From NCBI RefSeq assembly GCF_047246645.1, contig NZ_JBFOKR010000001.1, forward strand, positions 186,001 to 250,000: a stretch of 64,000 bases of DNA, read 5' to 3'. The position numbers and the translations under genes were made by a program. The notes beneath the pieces were generated by a model that was given only the letters and a program-made list of their open reading frames with translations, made no database searches and was not told where the DNA came from. Source of the stretch: Ferdinandcohnia sp047246645 (GTDB lineage Bacteria > Bacillota > Bacilli > Bacillales > Bacillaceae_L). Below are positions 59,061 to 64,000 of this stretch, piece by piece (position 1 is the first letter of the stretch; each line of letters begins with the position of its first letter).

Positions 59061-60881
59061 ATGTCTAAGGAATCAGAAAAACAAGATATAAAACATCGCT
59101 TTCATTATTCAACAGATCAAGCGATTGAAAAGCCATTTAATTGGAAGCAAATGAGTCGATTATTGGGGTATATGAAGCCTTATTCAAAAAATCTCTTACC
59201 ACTTTCAATTGTAATGGTATTGATAACAACAGCGGTTAGATTAATCGCTCCTATTTTAATCGGAAAATACGCATTAGACCATGCAATTGCAAATAAAGAT
59301 ACAAACTTACTTATTATCCTAGTTGCAACGATTGCAGGATTATATCTAGTAAACTATGTAGCTAATATTTTTCGAATTAAATGGACGAATATGCTTGGGC
59401 AAAATGTGATTTATGATTTACGTAAACATTTGTTTTCTCATGTACAAGGATTATCACATCGTTTCTTCGACAAACGTTCAGCAGGTTCGATACTAGTTCG
59501 GATTTTAAATGATGTCAATTCATTGCAAGAGTTGTTTACCAATGGTGTAATTAATCTTTTAATGGATTTCGTTCTATTATTTGGTGTTATTTTTATATTA
59601 TTTGCATTAAGTCCGAAGCTAACGTTGGCAATTCTAATCATTTTACCTCTTATGGTGTTAATTACGACAAAGCTGCGCAGAAATATCCGTAGATCATGGC
59701 AAACGGTTCGTATTAAGCAATCTATGCTTAATTCACACCTAAACGAGAGTATTCAAGGAATTAGGGTTACGCAAGCTTTTACACAAGAAAAAGAAAATAT
59801 TGAGTTCTTTGATGGAATTAACAATCAAAACTTTGAAAGTTGGAGAGAAGCGACACAGAAGAATGCTATGTTCAGACCGTTTGTAGAGATGACAAATGCA
59901 GTTGGAACAGCAATACTAATCTGGTTTGGAGCTATGCTTATTCAGGACAATGGTCTAACCGTTGGGGTATTCGTTTCTTTTGCATTCTATCTAGGAATGT
60001 TCTGGGAGCCAATTTCACGTTTAGGGCAGGTTTATAACCAATTATTAGTGGGTATGGCTTCTTCTGAACGTATTTTTGAATTTATCGATGAAAAACCAAT
60101 CGTTGGTGAGAAGGACAATGCAGTTACATTGTCTGATATGAAGGGGAAAATTGAGTTTGATAAGGTTGAATTTGCCTACGATGAAAGCAGGAAAGCATTA
60201 AAAGGTATCTCGCTTACAATTGAGGCTGGTCAAACAATTGCCCTTGTCGGACATACTGGCTCAGGTAAAACAACGATTGCAAACTTAATTAGCCGTTTTT
60301 ATGATGCAACGAGCGGTGAAGTTAAAATTGACGGTATTAATATTAAGGATGCAACTTTAGAAAGTGTGCGTTCACAAATTAGTGTTGTACTCCAGGATAC
60401 TTTTATCTTCTCAGGTACCATCAAAGATAATATTCGTTTCGGTCGTCCTGATGCAACTGATGAAGAAGTAATAGATGCGGCCAAGGCAGTTGGTGCACAT
60501 ACATTTATTGACAAGTTAATTAATGGATATGATACAGAAGTTGAAGAAAGAGGTAACATCTTATCTGTAGGTGAGAGGCAACTCCTTTCCTTTGCAAGAG
60601 CTCTTCTAGCTAATCCAAAGATTTTAATACTGGATGAAGCTACTGCCAGTATCGATACAGAGACTGAGGTAAAGATACAACAGGCCTTGAAAAAGCTTCT
60701 AAAGGGTCGTACTGCGATTATTATCGCTCATCGACTCTCAACTATTCGTGAAGCCGATAATATCTTTGTTCTAGATCATGGTGAGATCATAGAGCAAGGA
60801 AATCATGATGAGTTAATGAAACAACAAGGTGAGTATTATGGATTGGTTAAAGCGCAATTTAAAATGTTAGAAGCAATATAA
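59061..60881 (+). CDS. yknV: ABC exporter half-transporter YknV-like
   Basis: A 606-residue half-transporter, partner of the preceding gene. Six membrane helices lie within residues 40-345. Walker A is GHTGSGKT, Walker B is ILILDEATASID with the normal catalytic glutamate, and the signature is degenerate (LSVGERQLLSFARAL, V for G). With YknU it forms one consensus ATP site (its Walker B with YknU's LSGGQ) and one degenerate one. Export of a drug or lipid-like substrate is possible. The start lies 12 bases after yknU, with GTAGGTG upstream, so they are co-translated. Confidence 0.85.
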   Translation: MSKESEKQDIKHRFHYSTDQAIEKPFNWKQMSRLLGYMKPYSKNLLPLSIVMVLITTAVRLIAPILIGKYALDHAIANKDTNLLIILVATIAGLYLVNYVANIFRIKWTNMLGQNVIYDLRKHLFSHVQGLSHRFFDKRSAGSILVRILNDVNSLQELFTNGVINLLMDFVLLFGVIFILFALSPKLTLAILIILPLMVLITTKLRRNIRRSWQTVRIKQSMLNSHLNESIQGIRVTQAFTQEKENIEFFDGINNQNFESWREATQKNAMFRPFVEMTNAVGTAILIWFGAMLIQDNGLTVGVFVSFAFYLGMFWEPISRLGQVYNQLLVGMASSERIFEFIDEKPIVGEKDNAVTLSDMKGKIEFDKVEFAYDESRKALKGISLTIEAGQTIALVGHTGSGKTTIANLISRFYDATSGEVKIDGINIKDATLESVRSQISVVLQDTFIFSGTIKDNIRFGRPDATDEEVIDAAKAVGAHTFIDKLINGYDTEVEERGNILSVGERQLLSFARALLANPKILILDEATASIDTETEVKIQQALKKLLKGRTAIIIAHRLSTIREADNIFVLDHGEIIEQGNHDELMKQQGEYYGLVKAQFKMLEAI

Positions 60882-60887
60882 TGTGGA

Positions 60888-60928
60888 AAAGGAAGGCCAG
60901 ATTTGACTGGTCCTTTCTTTTTTTTGTC
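60888..60928 (+). terminator. Terminator after yknV
   Basis: GGAAGGCCAG pairs with CTGGTCCTTTC, followed by eight T. Confidence 0.8.
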
Positions 60929-60978
60929 ATAGGAAAGTAGTGTTCCTATAATTTGTTACTTACCTATAGTAATCTAAG

Positions 60979-61233
60979 TCCAGATGCGGCGCCTAGTCAG
61001 TTTTACTACCTGATATACTCTTTGAGTATCTTGCGCAAAATCTAATCTTTTAAACAGCTCGAGGTCGCTTGGTCCTCCTGCGGCGGCAACACTAAGGAAT
61101 ACTTCCTGTGCATTAGCCTCGAAGGAAAAAAAAGCTTGAGCATCCTCGTCAGGGTATTGACGCACAGGACGTTCTAGTCCCGGCGTAGTGGCGGTATTTA
61201 GCGACGTTCCTCTGCTTGCGCTTTTGTTCTTAT
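60979..61233. repeat. Dispersed repeat family 1, diverged copy
   Basis: About 255 bases between yknV and ktrC with the modules GGCGCCTAGTCAG, GAGTATCTTGCGCAAAA, CTCGAGGTCGCTTGGTCCTC, GGCGGCAACACTAAGGAA, GACGCACAGGACGTTCTAGT and GCTTGCGC, ending TTCTTAT at 61227-61233. It is the only copy at the 5' side of a gene start, ending 45 bases before ktrC. An open frame on its minus strand is not a gene. Confidence 0.8.
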
Positions 61234-61277
61234 ATGTTAAAATCAATTGTATCATCACACCTGATGGGGGAGTTTTT

Positions 61278-61943
61278 GTGAATAAAAAAGAGTTTGCAGT
61301 TATAGGGCTTGGCCGCTTTGGAGGGAGTATTTGCCGGGCTTTGAGTGAAGAAGGAATGGAAGTAATGGCAATGGACATTGACGAGGATAGGGTAAATGAA
61401 TTCTCCACCATTGCATCACATGCAATCGTTGGTGATTCTACGGATGAATCCGTCCTTAAAAGTATAGGAATTCGAAACTTTGATCTCGTTATTGTGGCAA
61501 TAGGGGATAATTTGAAGGCTAGTATCCTTACAACAATTATCTTAAAAGAATTAGGTGTCAAACAAATATGGGTAAAAGCACAAAATGATTATCATGAAAA
61601 AATCCTAAGTAAAATCGGGGCAGACCGAATTGTTCACCCTGAACGCGATATGGGAAAACGAATAGCTCATAATATAATCTCTAATAATGTATTGGATTAT
61701 CTGGAATTATCTGATGAACACAGTATTATGGAGATTGTGGCAGGTTCAAAGATTGATGGAAAATCCTTAATAGAATTAGATGTCCGTGCAAAGTATGGAG
61801 TTAACATTGTTGCTATGAAAAGAGGAAAAGAAATCATTGTATCTCCTCAAGCAACGGAATTGATTCTAAAGGGAGATATCCTGATTATTATCGGAGCAGA
61901 TACAGATATCATTCGTTTTGAGAAGAATCTTATTGAGGAATAA
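61278..61943 (+). CDS. ktrC: Potassium channel regulatory subunit KtrC
   Basis: A 221-residue cytoplasmic RCK protein, the same length as KtrC of B. subtilis. The Rossmann domain starts FAVIGLGRFGGSICRAL with the acidic end MAMDIDED, and the C-terminal RCK_C domain has IVAGSKIDGKSLIEL and GDILIIIGAD. It gates the KtrD potassium channel, binding ATP/ADP and c-di-AMP. Translation starts at GTG 61278 with GATGGGGGAG upstream. The frame extends back into the repeat but has no site there. It is transcribed toward rnjA. Confidence 0.93.
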   Translation: MNKKEFAVIGLGRFGGSICRALSEEGMEVMAMDIDEDRVNEFSTIASHAIVGDSTDESVLKSIGIRNFDLVIVAIGDNLKASILTTIILKELGVKQIWVKAQNDYHEKILSKIGADRIVHPERDMGKRIAHNIISNNVLDYLELSDEHSIMEIVAGSKIDGKSLIELDVRAKYGVNIVAMKRGKEIIVSPQATELILKGDILIIIGADTDIIRFEKNLIEE

Positions 61944-61981
61944 AAAAAAATGAGCCGTTGGGCTCATTTTTTTATTTTTTT
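61944..61981. terminator. Bidirectional terminator between ktrC and rnjA
   Basis: AAATGAGCC pairs with GGCTCATTT, with A-rich and T-rich flanks. It serves both convergent genes. Confidence 0.88.
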
Positions 61982-61982
61982 A

Positions 61983-63650
61983 TTATACTTCCATAATAAT
62001 TGGTAATATCATTGGACGACGTTTTGTTTTTTCATAAAGGAAAGGAGCTAATGTATCAGTAATTTCATTTTTAATTTCTGACCATTGTGTTGTACGACGT
62101 TCCATAACTTTACTTAAGTGCTTTGTTATTAAACTTTGAGCATCATTAATTAAATCACCTGATTCACGCATATAAACGAATCCACGTGAAATTAAGTCAG
62201 GTCCTGCAGCAATTTTAAAGTCCTTCATATTTATGCTGACTACTACAATCACAAGGCCTTCCTCTGATAGAATACGACGATCGCGTAATACGATGTTACC
62301 GATATCGCCGACACCACTACCATCAATATAAACATTTCCAGAAGGAATTTTACCTGCGATAGAAGCCTCGTTTTCACTTAAAGCTAATACTTCACCATTG
62401 TCCATAATAAAACAATTTTCTTCTAGTACACCACAATCAATGGCTGTTTTGCTATGCATCTTTTGCATACGAAACTCTCCGTGAATTGGCATGAAATACT
62501 TAGGCTTTATTAATCGAAGCATTAATTTTTGTTCTTCTTGACCACCGTGTCCGGAAGTATGAATGTCGTTAAGTGGTCCAGAAATAACATCTGCTCCTGC
62601 TCTATAAAGCATATTAATCGTACGACTTACGCTCAATGTATTACCTGGGATTGGAGAAGATGAGAATACAACTGTATCTCCAGGATTAATCTGAATTTGA
62701 CGATGTGTACCATTTGCAATCCTAGAAAGAGCTGCCATTGGCTCGCCTTGACTTCCTGTACAAAGGATAACGACTTTATTCGCAGGAAGGCGATTGATCT
62801 GATTCGCTTCAATAAACGTATCCTTTGGACATTGGATATAACCTAAATCATAACCAATAGTGATTGCAGATTCCATACTTCTACCAAATACTGCAACTTT
62901 TCGATCGTTTTGTACAGCAGCTTCTACAACTTGCTGAAGTCGATGGATATTCGATGCAAACGTAGCAAAGATAAGTCTACCATCTACCTTACGGAAAATA
63001 TCTTGAATACTTTCACCTACACGGCGTTCAGACATTGTAAAATGCGGAATTTCACTATTTGTACTATCTGAAAGTAAACATAACACTCCGTCTTTTCCAA
63101 TTTCAGCCATTTTTGTAAGGTTTGCAGGTTCTCCCACAGGTGTGAAATCGAATTTAAAATCACCTGTATGTACGATTTGCCCTGGAGGAGTTTTCACGAC
63201 TATTCCATATGAATCAGGAATACTATGAGTTGTCCTGAAAAACGTGACAGAAGTCTTTCTAAATTTTATGATGTCATCTTCTTTTACTTCGATTAATTTT
63301 GCTTGACGTAATAGCCCGTGTTCCTCAAGCTTATTTTTTATTAGACCTAATGCAAGTTTTCCACCATATATCGGAACATTAATTTGTCTCAACAGGTAAG
63401 GTATTCCACCAATATGGTCTTCATGGCCATGAGTAATAAATAGTCCTTTAATCTTATCTTCGTTCTTTACTAGGTAGCTATAGTCTGGAATGACATAATC
63501 GATTCCTAATAGCTCATCTTCTGGAAACTTTATTCCAGCATCAATCAGGATGATTTCATCCTGAAACTGTACACCATAGGTGTTTTTCCCGATTTCCCCA
63601 AGTCCACCTAAGGCGAAAACAGCTGCTTGATCATTTTTTACAAATTTCAT
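61983..63650 (-). CDS. rnjA: Ribonuclease J1
   Basis: A 555-residue enzyme, the same length as RNase J1 (YkqC). The metallo-beta-lactamase motif is THGHEDHIGG at about residues 73-82, and the beta-CASP part has VHTGDFKFDFTP, CTGSQGEPMAALSRIANG (shortened: TGSQGEPMAAL) and HTSGHGG. It has 5'-3' exonuclease and endonuclease activity in mRNA decay and rRNA maturation. ATG 63650 lies 6 bases after rpoY stops, in the same operon order as B. subtilis. Confidence 0.97.
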   Translation of the reverse strand: MKFVKNDQAAVFALGGLGEIGKNTYGVQFQDEIILIDAGIKFPEDELLGIDYVIPDYSYLVKNEDKIKGLFITHGHEDHIGGIPYLLRQINVPIYGGKLALGLIKNKLEEHGLLRQAKLIEVKEDDIIKFRKTSVTFFRTTHSIPDSYGIVVKTPPGQIVHTGDFKFDFTPVGEPANLTKMAEIGKDGVLCLLSDSTNSEIPHFTMSERRVGESIQDIFRKVDGRLIFATFASNIHRLQQVVEAAVQNDRKVAVFGRSMESAITIGYDLGYIQCPKDTFIEANQINRLPANKVVILCTGSQGEPMAALSRIANGTHRQIQINPGDTVVFSSSPIPGNTLSVSRTINMLYRAGADVISGPLNDIHTSGHGGQEEQKLMLRLIKPKYFMPIHGEFRMQKMHSKTAIDCGVLEENCFIMDNGEVLALSENEASIAGKIPSGNVYIDGSGVGDIGNIVLRDRRILSEEGLVIVVVSINMKDFKIAAGPDLISRGFVYMRESGDLINDAQSLITKHLSKVMERRTTQWSEIKNEITDTLAPFLYEKTKRRPMILPIIMEV

Positions 63651-63656
63651 AATTCA

Positions 63657-63866
63657 TCAATTCTCCAATACTTTGTAGTCTTCATTTTGTTTTTCATATT
63701 CTAAAAAGGCACCTTCTACCCGTTGAATATATTCAATGTTAATATTCCGTTCCTTTAGTTTTCTGCGAACATCAGCTTCAGAAACTCCGTTTACAAACAC
63801 TGATTTTGTTTTTTCTCTTACAGGAACTTCATGAGCATGTTCTTGATAGTATACTTTATAAATCAT
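63657..63866 (-). CDS. rpoY: RNA polymerase epsilon subunit
   Basis: A 69-residue protein matching RpoY (YkzG) of B. subtilis, with MIYKVYYQEHAHEVPVREKT, VSEADVRRKLKERN and GAFLEYEKQNEDYKVLE. It is a small RNA polymerase subunit found in Firmicutes. ATG 63866 is preferred, with AAGGAGAG upstream. The in-frame TTG at 63872 lies too close to the site. It is the first gene of the rpoY-rnjA operon. The promoter lies in the last 130 bases of the window. Confidence 0.95.
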   Translation of the reverse strand: MIYKVYYQEHAHEVPVREKTKSVFVNGVSEADVRRKLKERNINIEYIQRVEGAFLEYEKQNEDYKVLEN

Positions 63867-64000
63867 TGCCAAATCTCTCCTTAATTTCCGAAAGTTAGAG
63901 TAACTTTTTCTATTATATAAAAATATAACATGTTTTTCATGTTTTTTCTTTCTTTTCCTAAATTATCTTGTCAAAATGTTACGGAAGAGGGCAAAGAAAG

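Noticed and set aside
1..64000. CRISPR array, tRNA or rRNA genes, insertion sequences with transposase, prophage
   Set aside because: None recognised on either strand; repeats present are dispersed and not regularly spaced.

Overview
The window is a low-GC, gene-dense chromosome segment from a spore-forming Bacillaceae (Bacillus sensu lato). Gene content and order over much of it follow Bacillus subtilis: glcT, ptsH, ptsI, ykwB-like, ykwC, kinA, patA, ykyB, ykuE, fadH, ykuJ, darB (ykuL), ccpC, dapH, dapL, ykuS, ykuU, ykuV, yknU, yknV, ktrC, rnjA and rpoY. kinA and two YjcZ-type small proteins point to sporulation. I cannot name the species. No rRNA, tRNA, CRISPR array, prophage or transposase gene was seen.

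Layout. 1-3.7 kb is a liv-type branched-chain amino-acid ABC transporter (end of the binding protein, then livH, livM, livG, livF). 4-9.5 kb holds recQ and small genes (thioredoxin-like, VOC, a four-helix membrane protein, a leftover VWA-like domain). 10-17.5 kb has a membrane sensor kinase, a MoxR/DUF58/membrane-protein operon that lacks the usual transglutaminase, and a PAS-GGDEF-EAL protein that seems to start at ATT. 17.5-22 kb carries glcT, an antiterminator target without ptsG, and ptsHI. 22-26.7 kb holds small genes, a flavoprotein and ykwC. 26.9-36.5 kb is a catabolic cluster on one strand, set between ykwC and kinA. 36.7-48.1 kb runs from kinA and patA through a lectin-propeller plus DUF1906 pair to ykyB, a second GGDEF-EAL protein, ykuE and fadH. 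48.3-57 kb holds ykuJ, darB, ccpC, the lysine/diaminopimelate genes and thiol peroxidase genes. 57-64 kb holds a heterodimeric ABC exporter, ktrC, RNase J1 and RNA polymerase epsilon.

The strongest lead is the catabolic cluster. It encodes, as separate proteins, close relatives of the two halves of the animal fusion protein ACAD11: an APH-fold kinase and an acyl-CoA dehydrogenase. With them are a short-chain dehydrogenase, an acyl-CoA ligase, a thioesterase, a second acyl-CoA dehydrogenase, a quinone-oxidoreductase-like protein, a ComB-type phosphatase and a TetR regulator. Two near-identical palindromes lie upstream of its two halves. The set resembles the LvaACDE route for 4-hydroxyacyl-CoA via a phosphorylated intermediate, so I propose a hydroxy-acid or keto-acid breakdown pathway. 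Other leads are the GlcT antiterminator leader that now feeds ptsHI directly, the propeller/DUF1906 pair, and two dispersed repeat families that sit mainly where convergent genes meet, in two cases supplying the stop codon of the neighbouring gene.
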